The notes under the pieces were generated by a model, which saw only the letters and a list, made by a program, of their open reading frames with translations, was not told the DNA's origin and ran no database searches. From assembly GCA_945862145.1 (NCBI GenBank), contig CAMAXE010000001.1, positions 248,001 to 312,000 of the forward strand: DNA of 64,000 nt, read 5' to 3'. The position numbers and the translations under genes are program-made. Shown here in pieces: positions 46,879 through 55,635 of the stretch. The stretch comes from Klebsiella pneumoniae. Lineage in GTDB: Bacteria > Pseudomonadota > Gammaproteobacteria > Pseudomonadales > UBA5518. The first letter of the stretch is position 1. Every line of letters begins with the position of its first letter.

Positions 46879-48035
46879 AGGAGGCTTGGGACAGATCTCC
46901 GCCGCTGCGGCTCGACCCGCGCCGGGCGCTGATCGACGTGCTCGACCAGACGCAGTTGCCGTTTCACAACCGGCGGCGGGAACTCGGCACGCTGGAGGAC
47001 TGCGTCGGGGCGATCAGCAATATGGTCGTGCGCGGCGCGCCGCTCATCGGGCTTGTCGCGGCGGGTGGCTTGGCGGTCGCGGTGTCGGCCGACCCTTCCG
47101 ACGCAAACCTCGAGGCCGCCAGTGTGGCTCTGATCGCCAGTCGTCCGACGGCGGTGAACTTGCGCTGGGCGGTGGAGGGCATGCACGCCGCCCTGCGTAG
47201 TGTGCCGCCGGGCCAGCGTCGGGACGCCGCATGGCGTTATGCCGCGTGGCTGCAGCGGGAAGAGCACGCCTGCTGCGAGCGCATTGGCGAGCACGGCTAC
47301 GCCTTGCTGCACGAAGCCGCTGCCACCGGGCGCGCGCAGGCACGTGGGCGCCTGAACATCCTCACGCATTGCAATGCCGGATGGCTTGCGACCGGTGCCT
47401 GGGGAACTGCGCTGGCGCCGGTGTATCGGGCATGGCGTGAGGGATTGCCGGTGCATGTGTGGGTCGACGAGACGCGTCCGCGCAATCAGGGTGCGCGACT
47501 CACCGCCTGGGAGTTGCGCGAGGCGGGAATCCCGCACACGCTGATCGTCGACAACGCGGCCGGGCACCTGATGCAGTGTGGCGAGGTCGATCTGTGTCTC
47601 GTGGGCAGCGACCGCACCACGCGTGCCGGTGATGTCTGCAACAAGATCGGGACCTATCAGAAAGCCCTTGCCGCCGGCGACAACGATTTGCCGTTCTACG
47701 TGGCCCTGCCGCGCTCCACCATCGACTGGTCGATCGCGGACGGTCTTGGCGAGATACCCATCGAGGTTCGATCGCAGGAGGAAGTGCTGCGGCTGGAGGG
47801 TCTGGACAGTCTTGGAGTCATTTACTGCCTGTCCCAGACACCGACGGGCTGCGCAGCCAGAAACCCCGCTTTCGATGTCACCCCGGCCCGACTGGTGTCC
47901 GGTTTGATCTGCGAATATGGCGTCTTTGCTGCAAACGAGCGGGCTCTGGCCCCACTGCAGGCCATCCCTGAAACCGCGTTTACGCCGGCCGCGCCAGCAG
48001 GGGACTTCCCGGGAGTTGTTCATGGATTGTCGTGA
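46875..48035 (+). CDS. mtnA: S-methyl-5-thioribose-1-phosphate isomerase-like protein
   Basis: 386 residues. Active-site features of MtnA are present: Cys166 in LTHCNAGWLAT and Asp246 in GSDRTTRAGDVCNKIGTY. RGAPLIG and DETRPRNQGARLTAWEL are the substrate-binding stretches. MtnA isomerises methylthioribose-1-phosphate to methylthioribulose-1-phosphate in methionine salvage or the methylthioadenosine-isoprenoid shunt. No other salvage genes (mtnB, mtnC, mtnD) are present here. It overlaps the cysteine-synthase-like gene by 14 bases, suggesting joint work in sulfur metabolism. Related aldose-phosphate isomerases are possible. Confidence 0.85.
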   Translation: MKEAWDRSPPLRLDPRRALIDVLDQTQLPFHNRRRELGTLEDCVGAISNMVVRGAPLIGLVAAGGLAVAVSADPSDANLEAASVALIASRPTAVNLRWAVEGMHAALRSVPPGQRRDAAWRYAAWLQREEHACCERIGEHGYALLHEAAATGRAQARGRLNILTHCNAGWLATGAWGTALAPVYRAWREGLPVHVWVDETRPRNQGARLTAWELREAGIPHTLIVDNAAGHLMQCGEVDLCLVGSDRTTRAGDVCNKIGTYQKALAAGDNDLPFYVALPRSTIDWSIADGLGEIPIEVRSQEEVLRLEGLDSLGVIYCLSQTPTGCAARNPAFDVTPARLVSGLICEYGVFAANERALAPLQAIPETAFTPAAPAGDFPGVVHGLS

Positions 48036-49023
48036 CGGACTGATGGGGCTCGTGGGCAACACGCCGCTGGTGCGGCTGCGCCGGGCTTCCGAGGAGACCG
48101 GTTGCGAGATTCTCGGCAAAGCCGAATTTCTGAACCCCGGCGGCTCGGTGAAGGATCGTACGGCGCTCGGCATCATCCGCGACGCCGAACGCAGGGGGCA
48201 TTTGCAGCCCGGGGGCCGGATCGTCGAGGGCACCGCCGGCAACACCGGCATCGGGCTTTGCATGCTCGGCAATGCGCTGGGTTATCGCACCACGATCGTC
48301 ATCCCCGAAAACCAGAGCCCGGAGAAAATCCAGCTGCTGGCCCTGTGCGGAGCTGAGCTGCGCCTCGTGCCTGCCGTGCCTGCGTCCGACCCGAATCACT
48401 ACGTGAAGGTCTCCGGACGGCTCGCGCTGGAATACGCCGCGCAGGAGCCCAATGGGGCCATCTGGGCGAACCAGTTCGACAACCTAGCCAACCGTGAGAT
48501 CCACCGTGACACCACCGGCGCCGAGATCTGGCGCCAGACCGAAGGACGTGTGGATGGTTTCATCTGCGCGGTGGGAACCGGGGGCACCTTGGCGGGTGTG
48601 AGCGACTGCCTGAAGGCGCACAACCCTGCCGTGCGCATCGGGCTAGCCGATCCCATGGGAGCTGCGCTCTACCACTACTTTGCGCATGGCGAGCTCCGCG
48701 CCGAGGGCGACTCGATCACCGAAGGCATCGGCCAGACCCGCATCACGCGCAACCTCGAGGGCGCGGCCATCGACTTCGCCTGCCAGGTGCCGGATGCCGA
48801 GGCTCTGCCCTGGATCTTCGATCTGCTGCAGTACGAGGGTCTGTGTCTGGGCGGCTCGGCGGCAATCAATATCGCAGGCGCGGTGCGGATGGCGCGTGAC
48901 CTGGGCCCCGGCCACACTATCGTCACGATTCTCTGCGACTACGGTACCCGCTACCAGAGCAAGCTGTTCAACCCGGCCTTCCTGCGCCGGAAGAAGCTGC
49001 CGGTACCGGCCTGGCTTGCCTGA
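48022..49023 (+). CDS. Cysteine synthase-like PLP enzyme
   Basis: 333 residues from the ATG at 48022, with GGGAG 6 bases upstream. PLP lysine Lys44 is in NPGGSVKDR. The substrate loop reads EGTAGNTGIG rather than the EPTSGNTGIG of classic CysK, marking a divergent branch of the CysK/CBS family. The glycine-rich phosphate loop is AVGTGGTLAG. Such enzymes make cysteine from O-acetylserine and sulfide, or a related beta-replacement product. The 14-base overlap with the MtnA-like gene predicts translational coupling. The exact donor is unknown. Confidence 0.85.
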   Translation: MDCRDGLMGLVGNTPLVRLRRASEETGCEILGKAEFLNPGGSVKDRTALGIIRDAERRGHLQPGGRIVEGTAGNTGIGLCMLGNALGYRTTIVIPENQSPEKIQLLALCGAELRLVPAVPASDPNHYVKVSGRLALEYAAQEPNGAIWANQFDNLANREIHRDTTGAEIWRQTEGRVDGFICAVGTGGTLAGVSDCLKAHNPAVRIGLADPMGAALYHYFAHGELRAEGDSITEGIGQTRITRNLEGAAIDFACQVPDAEALPWIFDLLQYEGLCLGGSAAINIAGAVRMARDLGPGHTIVTILCDYGTRYQSKLFNPAFLRRKKLPVPAWLA

Positions 49024-49032
49024 GGAATTCTC

Positions 49033-50664
49033 TCAGACGCCCGGCAGGCACAGGCAGGGTGACTTGATCTGGAGGTCTGCGGTCTTCCAGGCCGCATCGA
49101 AGCGCTTTTCCACCTCGGCAGCCTCGGCAGTTCGTCCTTGTAGCTGCAGGGCGCGCAGCAGGCCGTACAGCCCCCAGCCATTTTCCGGGGAGATCTCAAG
49201 GTCGCGTGTGAATACCGCCTTCGCCTCGCGTGCCCGTCCGGCCTGTAGCAGCGCGGCTCCCCACGGATGCCGCACGGGCTGGATCCAGTCGCGCGGCTCG
49301 TCGTAGCGCAGCGCGTCCTCGCGCGCTGCCGCAGCACCGAGATGCTTTAAGCCTTCATCAATATCACCACTGCGAAAAGCGATCTCGCCAGCCATCACGC
49401 CTTCGGCCACATCCAGGATGTCCTTGCTCGCGTTGTTGCCGAAAAAAGCATCGTCCGGCAAACGGGTGCGAGCGCTTGTGAAGGCCGCCTGCTCGGTGCG
49501 CGCTTCGTCGATGCGGCCGGTGGCGACAAAGGCAACAGCGCGGGCGTAGTGCTGCAGGCTCCGCGACAACGGCACGTAGTCAGGAAACGCGGGCGTGGCG
49601 AGGATCTCCTCCCAGCGTCCGAAACGCATCATCACTTCGAGCGGCATAGCCATGATGCCGTCAGCCCAAGGCTCCGCGCGGTACGTAGCATCGGGGATTG
49701 CCGCTGACATCTCCTTCACGCGTTGCAGCGCGAGCGCGCTCTGGCCGCTCATCATCGCGGCGAAGACCAGCAGGTGGCGGTTATGGGCCATGTACAACTG
49801 GTAGAAGCCCTGCTCGGGAACCCGCGCAACGTAGTGCTCGTCTGCCTCGATGGCGCGGGTGTTGGAGTCGATCGCTTGTTGCCACCGCCCCAGTCGGACG
49901 TCGATGTGGGAGGGCATGTGCACCATATGTCCAAGCCCGGGCTGCAGGTCGCGGAGCACCGCTACGGCAGGATCCGCGCGTGCGGGGTCTGGCGAGGCCT
50001 CCAGCGTGTGGATGTAGAGATGGTTGGCCAGCGGATGCCGCGGTGCCAATGCCAGTACGCGGTCGAGTTCCGCGATCAGCTCCGGCGTGCCGGGTTGCGC
50101 GACTCCCGCGGCGGTCCACAGGTCCCAGGGCCTCAACTCGGCGAGCGACTCTGCGTATAGCGCACCGACATCGGTGTCCTGCGGGTAGGCGGCACGCACA
50201 CGGGCCATGGCCTCGGCGTAGCGGGCATCGAGTTGTGCGCGCTCCAGTGCTGGATCGGCCGAGTAGCGGGTGCCGAGCGCACGGATCAGTGAGCGCTCGA
50301 CGGGCGTTGCTGTGCCGAGCCGCGCCTGTGCCTCGCGCAAGGCCTCCAGCGCGACCCGATTGCGTGCATCGGGAAGGCTGGCGTTATTGATGTGCGGACC
50401 ACTCGCGATCGCAATACCCCACCACGGCATCGGGTGCAGCGGGTCGGCTGCCGCCGCGCGCCTGAAGCAGCGCACCGATTCGTCATGGTTGAAGGCGTAC
50501 ATGAACGCGAGCCCCTGGTTGAACCAGAGCTGCGCCGCGGGGACACGGGTGGAGATAGGGCGGGAGAAACCGCCAAGACCCTCGAAGGGTGCCATTGGCT
50601 CGGCCAAGCCAGGCAGGGGCAGAACGAATACGAGAAGGAACAGAAACCGGGCGATCTGTTTCAC
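49033..50664 (-). CDS. Exported TPR-repeat protein, function unknown
   Basis: 543 residues with a signal peptide ending after LPGLA near residue 21. TPR-like helical pairs begin at VPAAQLWFNQGLAFMYAFNHDESVRCFRRAAAADP and recur to the C-terminus (HPLANHLYIHTLEASPDPARAD). The LYIHTLEAS and HMVHMPSHIDVRLGRW stretches recur in this poorly characterised group. A His-rich HMVHMPSH motif could bind metal. It is convergent with the CysK-like gene; the gap is 9 bases. Role unknown. Confidence 0.78.
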   Translation of the reverse strand: MKQIARFLFLLVFVLPLPGLAEPMAPFEGLGGFSRPISTRVPAAQLWFNQGLAFMYAFNHDESVRCFRRAAAADPLHPMPWWGIAIASGPHINNASLPDARNRVALEALREAQARLGTATPVERSLIRALGTRYSADPALERAQLDARYAEAMARVRAAYPQDTDVGALYAESLAELRPWDLWTAAGVAQPGTPELIAELDRVLALAPRHPLANHLYIHTLEASPDPARADPAVAVLRDLQPGLGHMVHMPSHIDVRLGRWQQAIDSNTRAIEADEHYVARVPEQGFYQLYMAHNRHLLVFAAMMSGQSALALQRVKEMSAAIPDATYRAEPWADGIMAMPLEVMMRFGRWEEILATPAFPDYVPLSRSLQHYARAVAFVATGRIDEARTEQAAFTSARTRLPDDAFFGNNASKDILDVAEGVMAGEIAFRSGDIDEGLKHLGAAAAREDALRYDEPRDWIQPVRHPWGAALLQAGRAREAKAVFTRDLEISPENGWGLYGLLRALQLQGRTAEAAEVEKRFDAAWKTADLQIKSPCLCLPGV

Positions 50665-50729
50665 GGCGGCCTACCTTCCTGTGATCCCTCGGCGTGCCGA
50701 GTTTAGCGCAGTGTCCGCACTGGCGTGAA

Positions 50730-51713
50730 TCAGGGCCGCAGGCGCAGTGGCTCCTCGTCCATCGCCGACAACTGCTCGCGAAGTTCCAGCACGTGCTCGG
50801 ACCAATAGCGCGGCGTGTTGAACCACGGGAAGTAACGTGGGAACGCCGGATCCTCCCAGCGCGAGGCGATCCACCCGGCGTGATGCATCAGCCGCAAGGT
50901 GCGCAAAGGCTCAATCAGGCCCAACTCGCGGTGCGGAAAATCGTGGAATTCCTCGTAACCATCAGCGATCTCATCGAGTTGGGCAGTGCGCTCATGGCGC
51001 TCGCCTGCGAGCAGCATCCACAGATCCTGGACGGCCGGCGCGCGACGGCAGTCATCGAAATCGACCAGCCAGAGCGCGCCGTCGCGGCAGAGGATGTTGC
51101 CGCCGTGCAGGTCGCCATGGGTGCGGATCAGCGCAAGATCGGCTGGGCGGTAGCGGTCCTCGATGCGGGCGATCAGATCGCGGCAGAGGCTGTCATAGGC
51201 GATCCGCAGCTCCTGCGGCACGAAGTTAGCGGACAACAGCCGGTGGCTGGTACGCGCGAAGCTCTCGACGTCCAGCGTCGGTCGCGCGAGAAAGGGCTTA
51301 CTGGCGCCGATGGCATGGAGCCGGCCGAGGATGCGGCCGAGGGAAAGCAGCGTGCCCTCGCGCTCGGGCTCTGGTGCATGACCGCCGAAGCGCGTGAAGA
51401 GGGCGAAGCGGAATCCCTCGTGGCGGAACAGCGTGCAGCCCTCGGCATCGGCCAGCGGTGCAACGATGGGCAATTCTGCCTCGGCGAGTTCGAGGCTGAA
51501 GGCGTGTTCCTCGAGGATGCCCTCGTCGCTCCAACGCTCGGGGCGGTAGAACTTGGCGATGAGCGGCGCCTCGCCCTCGATGCCTACCTGATAGACCCGG
51601 TTCTCGAAACTGTTGAGCGCCGATATCCGCAGATCCGATACGCGCCCGGTACTTTCCACGGCGTCCAGCACGAACTCGGGACCAAGGCGTGCGTAGGGGT
51701 GGGGATCACTCAT
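50730..51713 (-). CDS. srkA: Stress response kinase SrkA (YihE)
   Basis: 327 residues, the usual length. The APH-like kinase core shows the catalytic loop HGDLHGGNILC (Asp and Asn) and the metal-binding Asp in LVDFDD. The N-terminus has YARLGPEFVLDAVESTGRVSD, typical of YihE. SrkA phosphorylates serine/threonine and protects cells from stress-related death. It is separated from the upstream epimerase-like gene by 83 bases and is divergent to it. A short CTCGGC-gt-GCCGAG hairpin follows its 3' end. Confidence 0.92.
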   Translation of the reverse strand: MSDPHPYARLGPEFVLDAVESTGRVSDLRISALNSFENRVYQVGIEGEAPLIAKFYRPERWSDEGILEEHAFSLELAEAELPIVAPLADAEGCTLFRHEGFRFALFTRFGGHAPEPEREGTLLSLGRILGRLHAIGASKPFLARPTLDVESFARTSHRLLSANFVPQELRIAYDSLCRDLIARIEDRYRPADLALIRTHGDLHGGNILCRDGALWLVDFDDCRRAPAVQDLWMLLAGERHERTAQLDEIADGYEEFHDFPHRELGLIEPLRTLRLMHHAGWIASRWEDPAFPRYFPWFNTPRYWSEHVLELREQLSAMDEEPLRLRP

Positions 51714-51796
51714 GCGGAATCTGCTTGGCAGCGTAGGCCTCGGATTCGTACTGTAGCAGAAGCCGACGGGTTGCCGGGGGCGCGGGGAGTATCGAT

Positions 51797-52591
51797 ATGG
51801 AATCTGGAGAACGACGCATTGGCGGTGATGGAGAAATCACGCTGCAGGTGGACGCCGCCGCGGGCGGTCGCATCACCAGCCTGCGTATGCGTGGCCATGA
51901 ATTGCTGGTTCCACGCACGGACGATCCGCTCGGCTGGGGTTCTTACCCGATGGCACCGTTCGCCGGGCGTCTTCGCGACGGGCAGTTGCTGTTCGGTGCT
52001 CGCCGCTATGATTTCGCACGCAATATGCCCCCGCATGCCATTCACGGCACGGTGTTCGACCGGGCGTGGGAATGGATCGGGGACGACACGCTGGGCATAG
52101 ACCTCGGCAGCTCATGGCCCTGGCCGGGGAGGGCGGAGCAACGCTTCCGGGTGCAAGGCAACGAACTCTGCATGAGCCTTGAGATCCACGCCGCGGAACG
52201 GAGCTTTCCGGCCAGTGCGGGCTTTCATCCCTGGTTCCGTCGCGATCTCGGCTTCGGCCTGCCGGCGCGCCTCGATTTCCGGCCCGGATTCCGCTACGCC
52301 TGTGACGACGGTGGCATCCCTACCGGAGCTCTGCTTGCCCCGGGAGATGGCCCGTGGGATGACACCTTCACGGGGCTAGCGCGCGAGCCGGTTATCGAAT
52401 GGCCTGGCGCCCTGCGGCTCGAACTGAACTCCGATCACGCGCACTGGGTCGTCTATGACCAACGCCCACAGGCGCTCTGCGTCGAGCCCCTGACAGCGCC
52501 GCCCAATGCGGTGAACGGGGCCGCGCATCTGGTCGAACCCTACCGTCCGCTGCGGCTCGAGTTCAGGCTCCGGTGTGCGCCCAGTGGCTGA
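51797..52591 (+). CDS. Aldose 1-epimerase-like (GalM/YeaD superfamily) protein
   Basis: 264 residues. The galactose-mutarotase fold is indicated by GGRITSLRMRGHELLV, WGSYPMAPFAGRLRDG, HAIHGTVFDRAWEW and the C-terminal VEPLTAPPNAVNG. Conserved His in HGTVF and FHPWF, and a Glu in CVEPLT, are the likely catalytic set. It interconverts alpha and beta anomers of a hexose or hexose-6-phosphate. Sugar specificity is unknown. Confidence 0.85.
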   Translation: MESGERRIGGDGEITLQVDAAAGGRITSLRMRGHELLVPRTDDPLGWGSYPMAPFAGRLRDGQLLFGARRYDFARNMPPHAIHGTVFDRAWEWIGDDTLGIDLGSSWPWPGRAEQRFRVQGNELCMSLEIHAAERSFPASAGFHPWFRRDLGFGLPARLDFRPGFRYACDDGGIPTGALLAPGDGPWDDTFTGLAREPVIEWPGALRLELNSDHAHWVVYDQRPQALCVEPLTAPPNAVNGAAHLVEPYRPLRLEFRLRCAPSG

Positions 52592-52698
52592 GTGGGCCCG
52601 CACTCTGGACAGCGCCCTCGCGAGCAGTGAAGATTCGCCCCCGTCCGGGGGTGGAGCGCTGCTCTTGCCCGATGTTTCGCACAACACTGGAGTCGCTC

Positions 52699-53463
52699 AT
52701 GTCCGATGAAGTTCTGCTCGAGGAAGCCGACGGCATACTCACCGTCACCATCAACCGTCCCGCGTCCAAGAACGCCATCAACCGAGCCGTGGCCGAGGGA
52801 ATCGCCGCGGCAATGGACCACCTCGACAGTTCGCCGTCGTTGCGGGTTGGTATCCTGACGGGCGCGGGCGGTGTGTTCTGCTCGGGCATGGATTTAAAAG
52901 CCTTTCTCGGTGGCGATTTCCCGTCTGTTGAAGGTCGTGGCTTCGGCGGTTTGGTCGAGCGTCCGCCGGAGAAGCCCTTGATCGCTGCCGCCGAGGGCTA
53001 TGCGCTGGCCGGTGGTCTTGAACTGCTGCTCGCCTGTGATCTCGCCGTGGCTAGCGAGACGACCCGGCTCGGCATCCCCGAGGCCAAGCGCGGCCTGGCG
53101 GCTGCCGCAGGTGGTCTGGTGCGCCTGCCACGTTTGGTGCCCTATCGCGTTGCGCTCGAGATGGCTCTCACGGGTGACATGATCAGTGCTGCACGCGCCT
53201 ATGAGATCGGTTTGCTTAATCGCGTGGTAGCACCAGGGGAAGCGCTGGCGGCAGCACAGGCCATGGCCCGCGCAATTGCTGCCAACGGCCCGCTCTCGGT
53301 GGCAGCGAGCAAGCGTGTGATGCGCGAGCAGGCAAGCTGGTCGGCAGACGAACTCTGGGCGCGGCAGGACGCGATCGTCACGCCGGTGTTTGCCTCTGAG
53401 GATGCCCGCGAGGGCGCCTCGGCATTCGCCGAGAAGCGCGCGCCGTCCTGGTCCGGCAAGTAA
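52699..53463 (+). CDS. Enoyl-CoA hydratase/isomerase (crotonase family)
   Basis: 254 residues from the ATG at 52699; ATG 52672 would add nine residues. The crotonase core includes LTGAGGVFCSGMDLKAF with the oxyanion-hole segment, then ALAGGLELLLACDLAVASETTRLGIPEAK. The catalytic region has Glu in LGIPEAKRGLAA and the second position near GGLVRLPRLV. These enzymes hydrate or isomerise enoyl-CoAs. It lies 45 bases before the SDR gene and could be co-transcribed, supporting a joint hydratase-dehydrogenase pair in acyl-CoA degradation. Confidence 0.9.
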   Translation: MSDEVLLEEADGILTVTINRPASKNAINRAVAEGIAAAMDHLDSSPSLRVGILTGAGGVFCSGMDLKAFLGGDFPSVEGRGFGGLVERPPEKPLIAAAEGYALAGGLELLLACDLAVASETTRLGIPEAKRGLAAAAGGLVRLPRLVPYRVALEMALTGDMISAARAYEIGLLNRVVAPGEALAAAQAMARAIAANGPLSVAASKRVMREQASWSADELWARQDAIVTPVFASEDAREGASAFAEKRAPSWSGK

Positions 53464-53508
53464 TTCATACCCGCCACTGTACCCAACAACCCTCAGGAGT
53501 CATCGACC

Positions 53509-54279
53509 ATGGATATCTCGGGCAAGACAGCCATCATCACCGGCGGGGCCTCGGGCCTCGGCGAAGCCACCGTCAGGCGACTGGCGCGCATGGGCGCCAA
53601 CGTCGCGATTTTCGACATGAACGCCGAACGCGGCAATGCCGTGGCTGCCGAACTCGGCAGCAGCGTGATGTTTCAGAACGTCAACGTGACCAGTGAGGAG
53701 TCGGTGGCTGCAGCAATTGCCGCGACCGTCGAGCGCTTCGGCGCGATACACATCTGCTGCAACTACGCCGGCATCGGCAATGCCCTCAAAACCCTTGGCA
53801 AGCAGGGCGTTTTCCCGCTCGCGGAGTTCAACAAGGTCATCCAGATCAACCTGGTCGGCACCTTCAACACACTGCGTCTCGCAGCCGAGCAAATGGCGAA
53901 GAACGAGCCGGTGAACGAAGACGGCGTGCGCGGCGTGATCATCAACACGGCCTCTGTCGCCGCCTACGAAGGCCAGATCGGCCAGGCGGCCTACAGCGCC
54001 AGCAAGGGCGGCATCGTCGGTATGACCTTGCCGATCGCGCGGGATCTGGCCTCCTACGGCATTCGTGTCAACACGATCGTGCCGGGGCTTATCAAGACGC
54101 CGCTTTTCCTCGGGCTGCCCGAGCCCGCAGTTAAGGCGCTCAGCCAGTCGGTGTTGTTCCCGCAGCGGCTTGGCTCACCCGATGAGATCGCGCACCTCGC
54201 GGTCGCCATCATCGAGAACGATTACATCAACGGCGAATGTATCCGCATGGACGGCGGCATCCGCATGCAGCCGCGCTGA
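53509..54279 (+). CDS. Short-chain dehydrogenase (3-hydroxyacyl-CoA dehydrogenase type 2-like)
   Basis: 256 residues. The NAD-binding GGASGLGEAT motif is at residues 12-21, and an acidic residue ends the second strand (FDMN), favouring NAD. The catalytic Ser lies in TASVAAYEGQIGQAAYSASKGG, with YxxxK at YSASK. Its organisation and the INTASVAAYEGQIGQ segment match type 2 3-hydroxyacyl-CoA dehydrogenases. CAGGAG precedes the ATG. A strong terminator follows. Confidence 0.88.
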   Translation: MDISGKTAIITGGASGLGEATVRRLARMGANVAIFDMNAERGNAVAAELGSSVMFQNVNVTSEESVAAAIAATVERFGAIHICCNYAGIGNALKTLGKQGVFPLAEFNKVIQINLVGTFNTLRLAAEQMAKNEPVNEDGVRGVIINTASVAAYEGQIGQAAYSASKGGIVGMTLPIARDLASYGIRVNTIVPGLIKTPLFLGLPEPAVKALSQSVLFPQRLGSPDEIAHLAVAIIENDYINGECIRMDGGIRMQPR

Positions 54280-54287
54280 TCGGAGTT

Positions 54288-54321
54288 CCCGACCGCGGCA
54301 GTGGCTGCGGTCGGGGCTTTT
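54288..54321 (+). terminator. Intrinsic terminator after the SDR gene
   Basis: CCCGACCGC pairs perfectly with GCGGTCGGG across a 10-base loop and is followed by GCTTTT. It ends the crotonase-SDR transcription unit. Confidence 0.75.
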
Positions 54322-54341
54322 CCCCGTGCGCCGTGACGGGC

Positions 54342-55130
54342 TCAGCGATCCACCCAGCAGGGGGCGCGCTTGTCGATGAAGGCGGCGATTCCCTCGCGCG
54401 CATCCTCGGTCTGCAGATTGCTTACCATCACGCCGGCTGCGTAACGGTAGGCCTCCTCCAGCGGCATCTCGCGCTGTACATAGAAGGCTTCCTTGCCGAT
54501 CGCGAGTGTCCGGCTGGATTTGGACGCGATGCGACGCGCCAGTTCATCGACCGCGACATCGAGCTGATCTGCTGCAACCACCCGGTTCACCAAGCCCATC
54601 CGCCAGGCGGTGTCGGCGTCGATCATCTCGCCGCAGAGCAGCATCTCCATCGCGTGTTTGTTGGAGAGATTGCGCGAAAGCGCCACCATCGGCGTGCTGC
54701 AGAAAAGACCGAGGTTGACCCCCGGGGTAGCGAACTTTGCGTCATGCACTGCGATGGCCAGATCGCAACTTGCCACCAGTTGACAGCCCGCGGCGGTTGC
54801 AGTGGCGTGCACACGGGCGATCACGGGTTTGGGGCAGCGAACAATCGCGAGCATCAACTCCACGCAGCTTGCCATCAGCGTGGCCTGAAAACTGGCGTCC
54901 GGATTGGCGCGCATCTCCTTCAGGTCGTGTCCGGCGCAGAATGCAGGCCCGTTTGCTGCCAGCACGATGACCCGGACCTGCGGGTCGGCACCGGCGCTCT
55001 CGAAAGCGGCTTTCAGTGCCGACATCATGGCGCTGGACAAGGCGTTGCGGGCGGCGGGATTGTCGAGCGTTATCGTGTGTACGCCCGCGTGATGGGCGGT
55101 GCTGATGAGTGGCGTCGTGGCATTGCTCAT
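54342..55130 (-). CDS. Enoyl-CoA hydratase/isomerase (crotonase family)
   Basis: 262 residues from the ATG at 55130, with AGGA 9 bases upstream; the frame extends upstream, but that part is antisense to the cysteine-cluster gene. Core motifs: VLAANGPAFCAGHDLKEMR (oxyanion hole) and AAGCQLVASCDLAIAVHDAKFATPGVNLGLF. The second catalytic Glu expected in many hydratases is not obvious, so isomerase or hydrolase activity is possible. It is convergent with the SDR gene. Confidence 0.9.
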   Translation of the reverse strand: MSNATTPLISTAHHAGVHTITLDNPAARNALSSAMMSALKAAFESAGADPQVRVIVLAANGPAFCAGHDLKEMRANPDASFQATLMASCVELMLAIVRCPKPVIARVHATATAAGCQLVASCDLAIAVHDAKFATPGVNLGLFCSTPMVALSRNLSNKHAMEMLLCGEMIDADTAWRMGLVNRVVAADQLDVAVDELARRIASKSSRTLAIGKEAFYVQREMPLEEAYRYAAGVMVSNLQTEDAREGIAAFIDKRAPCWVDR

Positions 55131-55179
55131 GGCAAGCATTCCTGTTTCGCTGCGCGGGGTGCGCTGGCAGTATAGCCGC

Positions 55180-55635
55180 ATGAAAACAGCCGATACCCGA
55201 GCATTCTGGGAGCGCAGGTCACTCGACGGGCTAAGCCCCGAAGAGTGGGAGTCCCTGTGCGATGGCTGCGGGCTGTGCTGCCTGCAAAAGCTGGAGGACG
55301 AGACGGATGGCACCGTCTGGTACACCGATATCGCCTGCAAGCTTCTGGACACCACCACCTGCCGCTGCTCGGACTACCCTGGTCGGCGCTCGCAAGTGGC
55401 TGATTGCGTTTCCCTTGAACCCGGCACGGTGGGCACACTGGGCTGGTTGCCCCGCACCTGTGCCTACCGGCTGCTGGACGAGGGCAAGTCTCTGCGGAAC
55501 TGGCACTACCTTGTGTGTGGCGATCGCGACGCCGTGCACCGCGCGGGCATTTCGCGCGCGGGCCGGATGGTCTCCGAGGAGGCAGTTACGCTTGCCGACT
55601 GGGAGGACCGGATCATTTTCCGGAGCCGGGGCTGA
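55180..55635 (+). CDS. ycgN: YcgN-family cysteine cluster protein
   Basis: 151 residues from the ATG at 55180. The motif CDGCGLCCLQKL is followed by several more cysteines (DIACKLLDTTTCRCSDYPGR and CAYRLL), matching the YcgN (UPF0260) group of CxxCxxCC proteins predicted to bind an iron-sulfur or zinc centre. Function is unknown in all members. Its 3' end overlaps the convergent PhyH-like gene by 23 bases. Confidence 0.9.
   Translation: MKTADTRAFWERRSLDGLSPEEWESLCDGCGLCCLQKLEDETDGTVWYTDIACKLLDTTTCRCSDYPGRRSQVADCVSLEPGTVGTLGWLPRTCAYRLLDEGKSLRNWHYLVCGDRDAVHRAGISRAGRMVSEEAVTLADWEDRIIFRSRG

Noticed and set aside
50688-50701. CTCGGC-gt-GCCGAG hairpin as a terminator
   Set aside because: Only six pairs, a two-base loop and no T-run in the direction of srkA transcription.
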